NCBI RefSeq assembly: GCF_049860805.1 | Contig: NZ_CP187555.1 | Coordinates: 3,286,001 to 3,350,000 of the forward strand | Direction: 5' to 3' | From: Parabacteroides sp900760525 | Lineage (GTDB): Bacteria > Bacteroidota > Bacteroidia > Bacteroidales > Tannerellaceae | Length of the DNA stretch: 64,000 nt | In this document: positions 10,188 to 19,462 of the stretch, in pieces | Position numbering within the stretch: the first letter of the stretch is position 1 | Layout of the letters: every line of letters starts with the position of its first letter | Notes under the pieces: generated by a model | Databases searched by the model: none | Seen by the model: the letters and a program-made list of their open reading frames with translations, nothing else | What the model was told of the DNA's origin: nothing | Position numbers and translations under genes: made by a program

Positions 10188-10565
10188 CTATTTGGCCCCA
10201 GATTTTTTTCTGATGGGAATGTTAAAATACTCTTCTGCACGCGTAATCATTAAATCACGGGCTTCGGTTTCCAACTGCGAGAAGGCAAGCGCCTTCTCTA
10301 ACTCCTTAACGCGCTTCTTGAGTTGCGCATTTTCATCCTGGTAATCTTCTTTGCTTCGATTGCTCATATCCGTAGGGGCTTGACAAGGAGCTAAAGATAC
10401 CTCTTTTACCTCTGATTCATACTTCGCCAACCATTTATTTAACAAAGTTATACCACTAATACCATGTTGTTTGCAAAAACGAGTTTTGCTCATACCTGAT
10501 AGATAATAAGATTGAAGAAGATGCAATTTCTCTTCTTCGCTGTAATGCTGATGTTTTTCCCGCAT
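10188..10565 (-). CDS. IS3-family OrfA (helix-turn-helix DNA-binding subunit)
   Basis: 125-residue protein with an N-terminal helix-turn-helix (HYSEEEKLHLLQSYYLSG, then KTRFCKQHGISGITLLNKWL) that binds the element's ends. A coiled-coil/leucine-zipper stretch (ENAQLKKRVKELEKAL, about residues 79-94) serves oligomerisation. It terminates shortly after the A7 slippery run, so ribosomes either finish OrfA or shift to make OrfAB. Length and order are normal for the family. Confidence 0.9.
   Translation of the reverse strand: MREKHQHYSEEEKLHLLQSYYLSGMSKTRFCKQHGISGITLLNKWLAKYESEVKEVSLAPCQAPTDMSNRSKEDYQDENAQLKKRVKELEKALAFSQLETEARDLMITRAEEYFNIPIRKKSGAK
10203..10209 (-). other. Programmed -1 ribosomal frameshift site (A7) of the IS3 element
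   Basis: On the minus strand the orfA codons AGA-AAA-AAA contain seven consecutive A residues. A -1 slip here continues as ATC TGG GGC CAA and stays open directly into OrfB, while the zero frame stops four codons later at TAG. This is the A_AAA_AAA heptamer known in IS3-family elements. Frameshifting itself is inferred. Confidence 0.85.
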
Positions 10566-10594
10566 AGTTATTACACATTTTATTGTTTTTGAAT

Positions 10595-10620
10595 GTGTCT
10601 ACCTATATCAGTATAAGACA
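10595..10620. repeat. IS3 terminal inverted repeat (orfA-proximal end)
   Basis: 26-bp arm matching 8971-8996 in inverted orientation. It ends ...AAGACA and is followed directly by the TTG target duplication copy. Confidence 0.9.
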
Positions 10621-11008
10621 TTGTGTTCATCGGCTGCTTTCTATAGGCCGAAAGCGAGCAGCCGAAAGCCGGTATTTATAATACACAAAGATAACACAGG
10701 TTTGTCCCAAAAGAAAGTGAAAAAGCAAAAAAATAAAGAAAAAGTGGTAGATAAAGGCATATAGTGGTAGATGCTTTTTCACCTGCCACCACAGATGTAA
10801 GAGTTGTTAAACAAGGTATTCAAAGAACAGTGGCAGTTATTGCTGTTGTTTTTACTAATTGAAATATGAAGTAACTGATGGTCTATATTCAATTCGGATT
10901 GGGAGTTTGTTCGCATCGTGCGGAAAGGAACGCCTTTTGTGCGAATACACACGTTTTCCGCATTCAAGGGGCAGAGGTAACAAACATTCTAATAACCGGT
11001 TACGGCAT
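10621..11008. other. Non-coding stretch upstream of the sigma-54 promoter
   Basis: No convincing gene. It holds GTGGTAGAT twice (near 10746 and 10764). The second copy can pair with CACCTGCCAC just downstream to form a hairpin. At 10913-10962 lies a GTGCG-rich, partly inverted cluster: TTCGCA, GTGCGGAAA, GTGCGAA and TTTTCCGCA. It lies 47-96 bases upstream of the -24 element, a normal distance for an activator site. Confidence 0.55.
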
Positions 11009-11023
11009 TGGCACAACTTTTGC
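11009..11023 (+). promoter_or_regulatory. Sigma-54 (RpoN) -24/-12 promoter
   Basis: TGGCAC, five bases (AACTT), then TTGC: an exact match to the core consensus TGGCAC-N5-TTGC with correct spacing. It lies about 135 bases before the start of permease 5 and downstream of a GTGCG-rich cluster that could be an activator binding site. It implies that permeases 5-7 form a separately controlled, activator-dependent operon. Confidence 0.8.
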
Positions 11024-11155
11024 GTCTTCATTTATTGCGATCAGCATCTTATGGACTTTTATCGGCTGTATGCAGAAAGGAGATAAACCGAAAGGCTGCT
11101 GATGCCGGTGCGGAGATTTTAAACTATATATTTGAACAAAATATCATAACAAACA

Positions 11156-13546
11156 ATGCTAACACACTATATCAAAGTTTCTTTCCGGGAACTGCTTAAA
11201 TACCGGACCCAATCGGTCGTCAGCATCATCGGTCTGGCTGTCGGATTTACTGCCTTCATCTTAGGCGGCTACTGGCTATGGTGGGAAACACATTTCGATA
11301 GTTTCCACCCGGAGGCAGACCGGCTTTATTGTCTGACGACGGAAGGGCTTGTCAAACGTGCCAACGGGACGCAAGCCGATCTGGACCAGTTGCATATTAA
11401 CGACCGGGAAGAATTGTTTAAATTGCTCCCCGAAATTGAAACTTCCTGTTCATTTAACCATCTCAGCTTTACCCTGAAACAGGATAATGAGACAATCACT
11501 CTGCACGGGATGGAAAGCGGACAGTCTTTCTTCGAGCTTTTCCGGACTGATTTTATCGAAGGAACACATAAAGGGATCGCTCCCGACGGCAGTTCCGTCA
11601 TACTAACGGAGCGGACAGCCCGCCAACTGTTCGGGACAACGAGCTGCATCGGCAAGGAGGTGGCATTGGACGATAACCTGCGTCCTTCGGTAGCTGGTGT
11701 CATACGGGATTATCCGGACAATACTGATTTGCTGTTCGACTTCCTGCTGATCAGGACACCCGAACCCAATCATGTCAAACGCATGACGACCTACGTGCGA
11801 CTCCAAAAAAGTACAAACGTAGCTAAAGTACGAAACAAACTGGCGCATTATAAAAGTCATGCCGAAGACAAATGGGATCGGGAACAGGTAAAAGATTGGA
11901 AAATAAACTTGTTGACGGCCTCCGAAGTGCATCTACGATGCCATCCCGAACTGACGGACCGCATCCGTAACATCCATATCCTGGCATTAGCCGGGGCAAT
12001 GGCTTTCCTGAGTGCTCTTATCAACCTGCTTGTCCTTTTTATCGGGCAACAGCAACGGAAACAACAGAAAAACCGGACGTATCTTTGTGTAGGAGCCTCA
12101 ACCGGAAGCATGATCCTAAAAGGTTTTACCGAGTTGATCTTGCCCTTGATCATCGCTTTTATGGCCGCTTTCTGCCTGATCGAAAGCCTCTATCCCTATT
12201 ATGAAAGCTACACGACATGGAACAGGTACGGCATCTATGAAAACATCAGCCGTCATCTTTCACGTACTTCGCTTTTCGGCAATACGCTGTCGCTCGCCGG
12301 AATCAGCATTCTGGCTTTCCTTCTTATCTGTTATTATCCGATACGGAATCTTTTGGAACACAAGATACAAAGACCGGTCCTCTTTAAACAAAGCCTGATC
12401 GTTGTCCAGATATTTATCGGTTCGTTGTTCTTTATTACCTCTTTGGGATTGTTCCGGCAGTTGCATTTTATCCTTTCGAAAGACAAAGGGATCGATTACG
12501 AACGGGTCATACAGGTCAATTTAGGCTACAGCACCGCCCACCAGACAGATCTGAGCGTCCTGAAACCGGAAATGGCCAACCATCCGTATGTAGAGGGAGT
12601 CACCTTTACCTGCGAAAACGCGCCGGTCTTTACGGAACAGGGAGATTGGTACGGTTCTTTCTACTCTCACTTTTGTTTCGACGCGAATGAATCCGACCCA
12701 AATAGCAACAACGCGGTAGTGGTTACCGACAAAGACTTCTTTTCGTTCTTCAACCTGCAACTGAAAGCTGGCAGCTGGCCGACGGAGGCAAACCCATACA
12801 GCTATCTCGTAAATGAAACTTGCCTGCAATCATTAGGATACACAGACCTGCTTGAACGGCCTATATACAAAAGAGGGCAGGCGAGCCAAGCCAATGTTTG
12901 CGGTGTCATAAAAGATTATCTCTATGCCCCGATGCAATATCCTATATTACCGCTGTTCTTTACCACGTATGACAATCCGAGGGTAAAAGACTTCGTGCGT
13001 CCTTACCTTCTTTATGTCCGCTATGCAAAAGGGCATAAAAAAGAAGTGCTGGAACATCTTCGTGAGATAACATCGCATATTCAGAATGACAATGTCAACC
13101 GGAGCAAAATGTTCACGGAGCTATCCGATCTGGTCGACCTTTTCAACCGGCCGGAGAAAGTGATCTTTACCATCTTTAGCATCCTTTCTCTGGTTTGTAT
13201 ACTGATCTCCACTTTCGGCATCTACTCATTAGTGAGCCTCGCCACCGAACAACGCCGGAAAGAGATTGCGATCCGCAAAGTAAACGGAGCTACGTTTTAT
13301 CACATCCTTCAACTGTTCTTCCGGGAGTATTTCCTGTTAGTGGCATTAGGCAACGCTTTTGCCCTTCCGGTCGGCTACTTGGTAACAAAACGCTGGTTCG
13401 AAACGTATGCCAATCATACCACGTTGCCGGTATGGTTGTTCCTTCTGGTCTTTCTGATCACCAGCGGAATCGTGTTGCTCTCTATTTTCCGCCAAGTTAA
13501 AAGGGCGGCCGCTACCAACCCGGCGGAAATTATTAAAACCGAATAA
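11156..13546 (+). CDS. FtsX/MacB-like ABC transporter permease (array member 5)
   Basis: A 796-residue permease and the first gene of the promoter-proximal second half of the array. It begins KVSFRELLKYR, has the usual N-terminal helix, two periplasmic cores and two FtsX blocks. The first block departs from the family pattern: the usual RKxxGA motif is replaced by QQKNRTYLCVGASTG. The last block has RKEIAIRKVNGATFY and the tail is NPAEIIKTE. It lies 19 bases before member 6. The upstream sigma-54 promoter suggests regulation by an NtrC-type activator not present in the window. Confidence 0.93.
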   Translation: MLTHYIKVSFRELLKYRTQSVVSIIGLAVGFTAFILGGYWLWWETHFDSFHPEADRLYCLTTEGLVKRANGTQADLDQLHINDREELFKLLPEIETSCSFNHLSFTLKQDNETITLHGMESGQSFFELFRTDFIEGTHKGIAPDGSSVILTERTARQLFGTTSCIGKEVALDDNLRPSVAGVIRDYPDNTDLLFDFLLIRTPEPNHVKRMTTYVRLQKSTNVAKVRNKLAHYKSHAEDKWDREQVKDWKINLLTASEVHLRCHPELTDRIRNIHILALAGAMAFLSALINLLVLFIGQQQRKQQKNRTYLCVGASTGSMILKGFTELILPLIIAFMAAFCLIESLYPYYESYTTWNRYGIYENISRHLSRTSLFGNTLSLAGISILAFLLICYYPIRNLLEHKIQRPVLFKQSLIVVQIFIGSLFFITSLGLFRQLHFILSKDKGIDYERVIQVNLGYSTAHQTDLSVLKPEMANHPYVEGVTFTCENAPVFTEQGDWYGSFYSHFCFDANESDPNSNNAVVVTDKDFFSFFNLQLKAGSWPTEANPYSYLVNETCLQSLGYTDLLERPIYKRGQASQANVCGVIKDYLYAPMQYPILPLFFTTYDNPRVKDFVRPYLLYVRYAKGHKKEVLEHLREITSHIQNDNVNRSKMFTELSDLVDLFNRPEKVIFTIFSILSLVCILISTFGIYSLVSLATEQRRKEIAIRKVNGATFYHILQLFFREYFLLVALGNAFALPVGYLVTKRWFETYANHTTLPVWLFLLVFLITSGIVLLSIFRQVKRAAATNPAEIIKTE

Positions 13547-13565
13547 TAACAAAAGACATCACATC

Positions 13566-15923
13566 ATGTTCAGACACTACTTAAAAATGGCCGTCCGGCA
13601 GATTCTTAAAAACAAGACGCAATATTTGCTTTCCATTATCGGAATCGCAATCGGACTCCTTTGCTTCAGCATGACCTCTTATTACATAAGAAGATTCAAT
13701 AACCAGTTTACGGCTTGGGCAAACAGTGACCGAATGGCGAATGTATATGTCAAATCGACTCAAAACAACTATGAGAATCCTTATATTCCAGGCAAAGTTG
13801 TGCAGGAGTTGATGGGGAATCCGATAGCCGGAATCGGACGGGTTGCTTATTCATACGGATACGGGCGTGCTAATATCACCCTGTCCAAAGACGGTCAGGA
13901 AGAAGTTTCGTTCCAATGCAGTTTCCAGAATATCACAAAAGACTTTCCGGTCATATTCGGCGTTCAGACGTTGGAAGGACAGGTACCGGCGTTAGAACCG
14001 GGAGAAGTCTGGATCAGCAAATCAGCGGCGGAAAAGATATTCGGTCAAGAGAATCCTATCGGAAAAACGCTCTATTTCAGCCGGGCGGACAGCGATACGT
14101 CTGCCATCCGATATTCCACGATCAGCGCCGTTATCAGGGACCTGCCGGACGGGGCGCGTGAAAAGAGCGACCTCTATTTCCCGGAGACAGCAAGCATCCA
14201 GCCGAAACGTGAATACCGCGATCTGGTGATCCTGCTGGATAAAAATGTCTCGAGCAAGGAAATAAACCAGCGGCTACGCCAGCAAATACCGGCTTTCGGT
14301 GAAAAAAACGATTGCTATCTGGCTGTACGCACTTTTAAGGAAGAGATGTACAAGCCGGACAATATCAGTGCGACATTCTTCATCCCGCTGATCGGCTCTC
14401 TGATATTGATTGCTGCAATGATAAACTTCCTGAAGTTCTGTATCCAGTCGTTCTATAACCGGACGCGCGAACTCAGTCTGAGAAAGTGTTTAGGCTCGGA
14501 CTCAAAAGGGTTGTTCGGTTTGCTCTTCAGTGAAATTGCGGTCCTTTTTATTTTGTCGGCATTGACGAGCCTTGCTCTGATCGAATGGATTATACCTGTC
14601 TATTACCAATATATGGCTTCGAAAGAATTGATCAATGAAAACCTGTTTATCCACACGCCAACCTTGATCCGCCAGGAAATGGAATACCTCGGTTTCCTGT
14701 TCATTCTCTGTGCCTCGATTGCTGCATTAGCCGTTTTCCGCATCAGGCACATAACATTGACGGAAGGTGTGAAAGGTATGAAACGAAAGAAACATAGTGT
14801 AAGAAACTTCATGCTGGGAGTCCAGTTGTTTATCTGTTTTCTTTTTATTGCAGGAGCGATCGGATTAGGAAACATATATCAGCTCGCGGAAGAAAAAAGG
14901 AATAACACTTTGACGGAAGAAGAATGCGATCGTATCTGGAAGATGGAACTTTGGGAACCGCAGGTACAGGGGCATGAAGAGGAAATCGTCTCCCGTATCC
15001 GTACGCTTGCAGGGGTGGAAGATGTCCTGCTGGAAACTACCGGCAAATATCTGGATTATAAGAACAAACATGGAGAAGTGCTACATGGGCTGCAATACCT
15101 TACCGGCAAGAATTATCCGTCTTTTATGAAACTGCCGATAGAGGGAAGGATGCCAGAGGCTTCTAACGAGATACTGGTTTCGCGTTCTCTTATCTGGGAA
15201 TTGGAGAAAGACGGGGAAAAGAACCCGACATCCGTGCAATTAGGCGATCAGACTTTCCAGATCACCGGCATATACGGGCAGCTCCCGTTCGAACCGGTAT
15301 ATAACAGGGAACAGACAGCAAAAGCAAATCAATATCTGCGTTTCTCTTTCATCACCGTTCCCGAAAAAGCAAATTACAGAACAGTCTACGTCAAATGTGT
15401 AGCCGGACAGGAACAGAACATACGAAAAGAAATACTCAAAATCGTACATAGCCGGCTGCCGGCATCCATTCCCTTCCTGTTGACCACCAAGCAGGAAGAG
15501 CGATTCCGGTCCAACGGGGAGTCGAAATTGATAAGCGACCTGTTCACCCTCCTGTCCGCCATCAGTGTAATCATCACGGTTTTGGGTATCTATTCCGCCA
15601 TTACGCTCGACACAGTCAGCCGGCAAAAGGAAGTTGCGATACGCAAAATTAACGGGGCCGGGCCAAAGGTTATCGCTCTCTTATTCGGAAAGCTGTATAT
15701 TCGTTTACTGGTTATTTCAGCCATCCCTTCGTTGGCAATTGTCTATATCCTCCTGTGGATATTGACGAAAGAAAAGATAACGATTGCCCCTGCATGGCTG
15801 AACAATCCACTGATGTGGTTAGGAATTATTCTTCTAACCGCCACAATCGTATTCGTAACCGTCGCCTACCGGATCTGGCTGATTTCACGGTTAAACCCGG
15901 CGGAAGTAATCAAATCAGAATAA
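13566..15923 (+). CDS. FtsX/MacB-like ABC transporter permease (array member 6)
   Basis: A 785-residue permease of the AITLDT subgroup shared with members 3 and 7. The first FtsX block has TRELSLRKCLGSDSKG and the second has AITLDTVSRQKEVAIRKING. The tail is NPAEVIKSE. The second periplasmic core (about residues 440-660) is rich in charged residues. It is separated from member 7 by only 7 bases, so translational coupling is plausible. Confidence 0.92.
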   Translation: MFRHYLKMAVRQILKNKTQYLLSIIGIAIGLLCFSMTSYYIRRFNNQFTAWANSDRMANVYVKSTQNNYENPYIPGKVVQELMGNPIAGIGRVAYSYGYGRANITLSKDGQEEVSFQCSFQNITKDFPVIFGVQTLEGQVPALEPGEVWISKSAAEKIFGQENPIGKTLYFSRADSDTSAIRYSTISAVIRDLPDGAREKSDLYFPETASIQPKREYRDLVILLDKNVSSKEINQRLRQQIPAFGEKNDCYLAVRTFKEEMYKPDNISATFFIPLIGSLILIAAMINFLKFCIQSFYNRTRELSLRKCLGSDSKGLFGLLFSEIAVLFILSALTSLALIEWIIPVYYQYMASKELINENLFIHTPTLIRQEMEYLGFLFILCASIAALAVFRIRHITLTEGVKGMKRKKHSVRNFMLGVQLFICFLFIAGAIGLGNIYQLAEEKRNNTLTEEECDRIWKMELWEPQVQGHEEEIVSRIRTLAGVEDVLLETTGKYLDYKNKHGEVLHGLQYLTGKNYPSFMKLPIEGRMPEASNEILVSRSLIWELEKDGEKNPTSVQLGDQTFQITGIYGQLPFEPVYNREQTAKANQYLRFSFITVPEKANYRTVYVKCVAGQEQNIRKEILKIVHSRLPASIPFLLTTKQEERFRSNGESKLISDLFTLLSAISVIITVLGIYSAITLDTVSRQKEVAIRKINGAGPKVIALLFGKLYIRLLVISAIPSLAIVYILLWILTKEKITIAPAWLNNPLMWLGIILLTATIVFVTVAYRIWLISRLNPAEVIKSE

Positions 15924-15930
15924 AACCAAT

Positions 15931-18282
15931 ATGATGTTTGCACACTATTTCAAAATAGCATTCCGTCACCTGCTTGCCCAAAAAGGGCAAACACTGATCT
16001 GTGCTATCGGCCTTTCAATGGGAATCTTAGTATTCTCGGTCTGCACCTATATAGTCACGCTCATTTCAGAAGTGAATCATCAGTTTCCCGAATACAAACA
16101 GATGGCAGAGTTAATTCCCTATAACGACAGGGGAGGGAAATGGTATGCCTATCCTTATTCGGAAGTAAAAAAGCTGAAAGAGGCACGATTACCTGAAATC
16201 AGAAAAATCGTATTTGGCAGCCGCGAAGGGAACAAGGTGTGTTCCTTCCAAACAGGCCAGCAGAAGGAGACCGTTTTTGAATTGGCTTATACTAAAATCA
16301 ATGACGGCGTGCCCGATTATTACTCCATGCAACTCGTCTCCGGCACGATCAAAGAGGCCTTCCATTCCCCTTTCTCATTGCTTATTTCTGAACCTATGGC
16401 TAAAAAAGTATATGGGAACAGTCATGAGGCGGTAGGAAAGACGGTCAAAGTGGAAAATGTGTTTTATACAATCCGGGGGGTTATCAAAGAGCTATCGTTG
16501 CCCAATCAGTTGACCGGGACAAAGAGAGCCGAATTATTCCAATGTTGCACGGAAGACGAACTATTAGAGCTAAACGCCCGCGTGGCACTTTTGCTCACAC
16601 CGGATGCCGACATAAAAAAACTGAACCGCAAAATAGCAGAATTGGGAATTTGCTTCAACTATAGCCATATCGACCCCCGTTTCGGGCTGGGCGATGAACC
16701 GTATCATTTTAAAGTTGAACGTATCAATGAAGAGATGAGAGGGGCAAAAGGATTTGCAGACAGGATATTATTACAGAGTTTAGGTTTCCTGATCCTGTTA
16801 AGCGGTTTGATAAACTTCTTCAACCTGAGTATCGGTTCTTTCTATAACCGCACAAGGGAATTAAGTATGCGAAAAAGTATTGGTGCCGGTAACCGGCATT
16901 TGTTCTTCCAACTATTTATAGAACAAGCACTCACTATATTATTGGCAACAATCCTTGCTTTCTGCCTGAGTGAAACATTCCTGCCGTGGGGCATCCAATT
17001 GTTGGATTCGGTCACGGAAACCGGAATCTATCTGGATATACAGGCTTTTTGGCTGGAAACGGCCGTCATCTTCCTGGAATTATTAATCGTAAGCGCCTTT
17101 ATCGTCGGTATCACAATCTGGCGCATCCATAAGATCCCGACAATGAAAGGGATGAGAGGTGGTAATGCGACAGGCAACAAACATCGGGTACGCAACGTGA
17201 TGTTGGCTATTGAGTTCCTTATCTGCCTGTTGTTTTTAGGTGGTTCCGAAATGCTCTACCTGCAGAACAGCAAAATGGATGCCAGCATCTATTCCACCTG
17301 TCCGAAGGAAGAACAGGAACGAACATTTATAGTCCCGCTCACAGCCGGGCAGTTAAAAGGCATTGAAAAAGAAGTAATTCGAAAGCTCACGGAAAACTCA
17401 CTGGTCACGGAATATCTGCTGACAGAGAATACGACCTTATGCAATTCCGAAACAGTCAGTCATATAACGGTAGAAGATATTGAATACCTTATCCTGATTC
17501 TCAAAGTTTCACACAATTTCCCGGAATTTATGCACATTCCCGTTCTACAAGGAAAAAGCCCCGATGGAGAAAAGCAAGTCATAGTCACAAAAGCTTTAGC
17601 CGACGCGATGGAAAAAGAGAAGATGGGAAACAGGTTATCTCTTGACAGCACAGATTATACCGTCTGCGGAATAATGGATAATATCTCCCAATTATTCAAA
17701 TACGAAGAAGGCTATTATGCTGTTATGCCTGTAGAAAATCCGCGATATTGTTACCTTCGTTGTTTACCGGGCAACGAACAAAAACTGATCCTGCATATTG
17801 ACCAAGTTATGCGGCAGTGGATTCCGAGTACACTTCCGGTTCAGGTTAAAACGTTTTATGAAGACCTGAATAACACGATGCTGGTACTTAGGATTATGCA
17901 ATACATACTGATCGTTTGTGCCTTAATGTGCATCTTTATTACGATATTAGGGATTTATGCGGCTATCACGTTGGATACTGAAAAGCGACAAAAAGAAGTG
18001 GCCATCCGCAAAGTAAACGGAGCCACGTTCGGAAATATCGTGCTATTATTCGGTAAGTTATACATACGCATTTTCTGTATTGCCGCATTGTTCGGTGTCC
18101 CGGTTTTATGGAGTCTCGCGACCTCCATACAGGAGGATTTCCGGGAAAAATATAATTTCAACAATCCTCTGTTCTGGCTCCTTCTTTTGACTGTAACAGC
18201 CGGCATCATTGCTATCACAATCGGGTATCGCCTCTACAGAATTGCCCGTATCAATCCGGTAGATACGATTAAAACGGAATAA
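15931..18282 (+). CDS. FtsX/MacB-like ABC transporter permease (array member 7)
   Basis: A 783-residue permease, the last of the tandem array. It has TRELSMRKSIGAGNRH in the first FtsX block and AITLDTEKRQKEVAIRKVNG in the second, placing it with members 3 and 6. The tail is NPVDTIKTE. It starts with ATGATG, so the start could be 15931 or 15934. No ATPase, HlyD-type adaptor or TolC gene follows within the next 20 kb, so any partner must come from elsewhere. Confidence 0.92.
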   Translation: MMFAHYFKIAFRHLLAQKGQTLICAIGLSMGILVFSVCTYIVTLISEVNHQFPEYKQMAELIPYNDRGGKWYAYPYSEVKKLKEARLPEIRKIVFGSREGNKVCSFQTGQQKETVFELAYTKINDGVPDYYSMQLVSGTIKEAFHSPFSLLISEPMAKKVYGNSHEAVGKTVKVENVFYTIRGVIKELSLPNQLTGTKRAELFQCCTEDELLELNARVALLLTPDADIKKLNRKIAELGICFNYSHIDPRFGLGDEPYHFKVERINEEMRGAKGFADRILLQSLGFLILLSGLINFFNLSIGSFYNRTRELSMRKSIGAGNRHLFFQLFIEQALTILLATILAFCLSETFLPWGIQLLDSVTETGIYLDIQAFWLETAVIFLELLIVSAFIVGITIWRIHKIPTMKGMRGGNATGNKHRVRNVMLAIEFLICLLFLGGSEMLYLQNSKMDASIYSTCPKEEQERTFIVPLTAGQLKGIEKEVIRKLTENSLVTEYLLTENTTLCNSETVSHITVEDIEYLILILKVSHNFPEFMHIPVLQGKSPDGEKQVIVTKALADAMEKEKMGNRLSLDSTDYTVCGIMDNISQLFKYEEGYYAVMPVENPRYCYLRCLPGNEQKLILHIDQVMRQWIPSTLPVQVKTFYEDLNNTMLVLRIMQYILIVCALMCIFITILGIYAAITLDTEKRQKEVAIRKVNGATFGNIVLLFGKLYIRIFCIAALFGVPVLWSLATSIQEDFREKYNFNNPLFWLLLLTVTAGIIAITIGYRLYRIARINPVDTIKTE

Positions 18283-18353
18283 AGATCAATCATTTAGGAT
18301 TGCAATTCAAATCAATGTTTACCTTTAGCCTGTTAAACTATAAAAACGAAACT

Positions 18354-18585
18354 ATGAACTATCATCGAATCCTTCACCAAGCTTCGGGTATTCTCCCGTA
18401 ATCTTTCTTCTTTTGCACAAGAAAATGATTCCGACAAACAAAAGAGCCTTTTAGAAAGAAGTAGCGAACTCTTGAACGATCTACTTGATACAGACGGAGA
18501 TTTTACGGAAAACGAATCGACCGTCGAACTGAATCTTGCCATCCTCAAGATGAAGAGAACAATAAAAAAGAAAACCAAAAACTAA
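18354..18585 (+). pseudogene. Frameshifted small gene, about 76 codons, unknown product
   Basis: The frame from ACT at 18358 to TAA at 18583-18585 is open for 75 codons and reads as a charged helical peptide (SSFAQENDSDKQK, LLERSSELLNDLL, ending IKKKTKN), but it lacks a start codon and follows TGA directly. An ATG at 18354 lies one base out of frame. Skipping a single base after ATG-AAC would give M-N-I-I-E-S-F-T-K and restore one ORF. This looks like a one-base frameshift, recent decay or a sequencing error. No family recognised. Confidence 0.45.
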
Positions 18586-18701
18586 TTAAGCTAATACATT
18601 CCAAAAACAATTAACATTTTAAATCGATAAGACAAATTACACTAATTATAGCTTATAAGAACAGTAACTTATCTACTTTCGCATCAAATTTATGGATTTT
18701 A

Positions 18702-19355
18702 ATGCACAAACAGCTACTTATAGTGATGTTGATTTGTCTGAGAGGTGCCGATTATATATCGGCACAGCAATGGACAAAAAAGGATTCAATCTGGCTTCAG
18801 AACGTTCTATCCGGTAAAGAAAAGCTGGAACTGAATCCAGAGACGATGAAAGCGATTCAATCAGGTTCTTTTATCAACCTGGATGAACCGGCTTCTAATA
18901 TGAAGATGTCGCCAACTACCCCGTTACCCATTCTTAAAGATTTTACCGAATACATACGTACGGATTCGACACACCGCAAGAAAGCCATGAAAGACCTCCC
19001 GCCGGGCGTCTTTTGGCTATACGCTCCTCCTCCCGGAAAAATCCTACCGGTCTACAAAAATATGCTCGAAGCGTGGAAAAGCGATCCTATGAATCGTTCT
19101 CATAATACAGGCTTTGCCACTTTCGACTTCGCAGAAATGACCAGCAGAAAGAGTTATATACACAAACGTAATGCCAAAAGAGAGGGGACGTGGAAGAATT
19201 ACAACAATCTGCCAACTCCCGACATCATCAAGAAAAAGAAGAAATTAGCAGAAGATCATCCGGAGATAGCCGGACAAGATACACTTTTGTTACACAAAGA
19301 CTCGTTGCTGTCGAAGGACACGACACACGTAATATCCCCCGCTATGATGAACTAA
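18702..19355 (+). CDS. Exported protein of unknown function, 217 aa
   Basis: The N-terminus (MHKQLLIVMLICL..., cleavage likely after ISAQ) looks like a signal peptide, so it is probably periplasmic or surface-exposed. The body has no recognisable catalytic motif. Notable stretches are a proline-rich LPPGVFWLYAPPPGK near residue 101 and a lysine-rich IIKKKKKLAEDH near 175. From memory it resembles a small Bacteroidales-only family (possibly DUF4858), which I cannot verify here. A TACTTTCG sequence about 30 bases upstream is a plausible -7 element. Confidence 0.75.
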   Translation: MHKQLLIVMLICLRGADYISAQQWTKKDSIWLQNVLSGKEKLELNPETMKAIQSGSFINLDEPASNMKMSPTTPLPILKDFTEYIRTDSTHRKKAMKDLPPGVFWLYAPPPGKILPVYKNMLEAWKSDPMNRSHNTGFATFDFAEMTSRKSYIHKRNAKREGTWKNYNNLPTPDIIKKKKKLAEDHPEIAGQDTLLLHKDSLLSKDTTHVISPAMMN

Positions 19356-19462
19356 ATAACCTATAAGATAACTTTTTTTCAAAAAAGTCGTATTATTTTG
19401 CAACAATTTAGTGTTATATAACGTCTTATAGTTATACAAGAAACATTAATCGGAAACAGATT

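Larger units (their letters stand above)
8971..10620 (-). mobile_element. Complete IS3-family insertion sequence, 1650 bp, 3-bp target duplication
   Basis: The ends are 26-bp imperfect inverted repeats (22 of 26 match): the left end starts TGTCTTTTCC and the right end, read inward, starts TGTCTTATAC. Both arms continue with TGAT and end in TAGACAC. The trinucleotide TTG abuts both outer ends (8968-8970 and 10621-10623), matching the short target duplication known for IS3 elements. Inside are orfA and orfB on the minus strand, joined by an A7 slippage site. The element splits the intergenic region between permeases 4 and 5. All parts look intact, so it may still be mobile. Confidence 0.93.

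Noticed and set aside
8981..10610. Shorter IS3 ends (16-bp inverted repeats starting TGAT)
   Set aside because: No target duplication flanks these ends. Extending to the 26-bp arms gives TGT termini and a matching TTG duplication.
10878..11102. A 74-codon plus-strand ORF with a hydrophobic C-terminal half
   Set aside because: It overlaps the sigma-54 promoter and its GTGCG cluster exactly, has no recognisable family, and the adjacent frames are similarly open. Regulatory DNA explains the region better.
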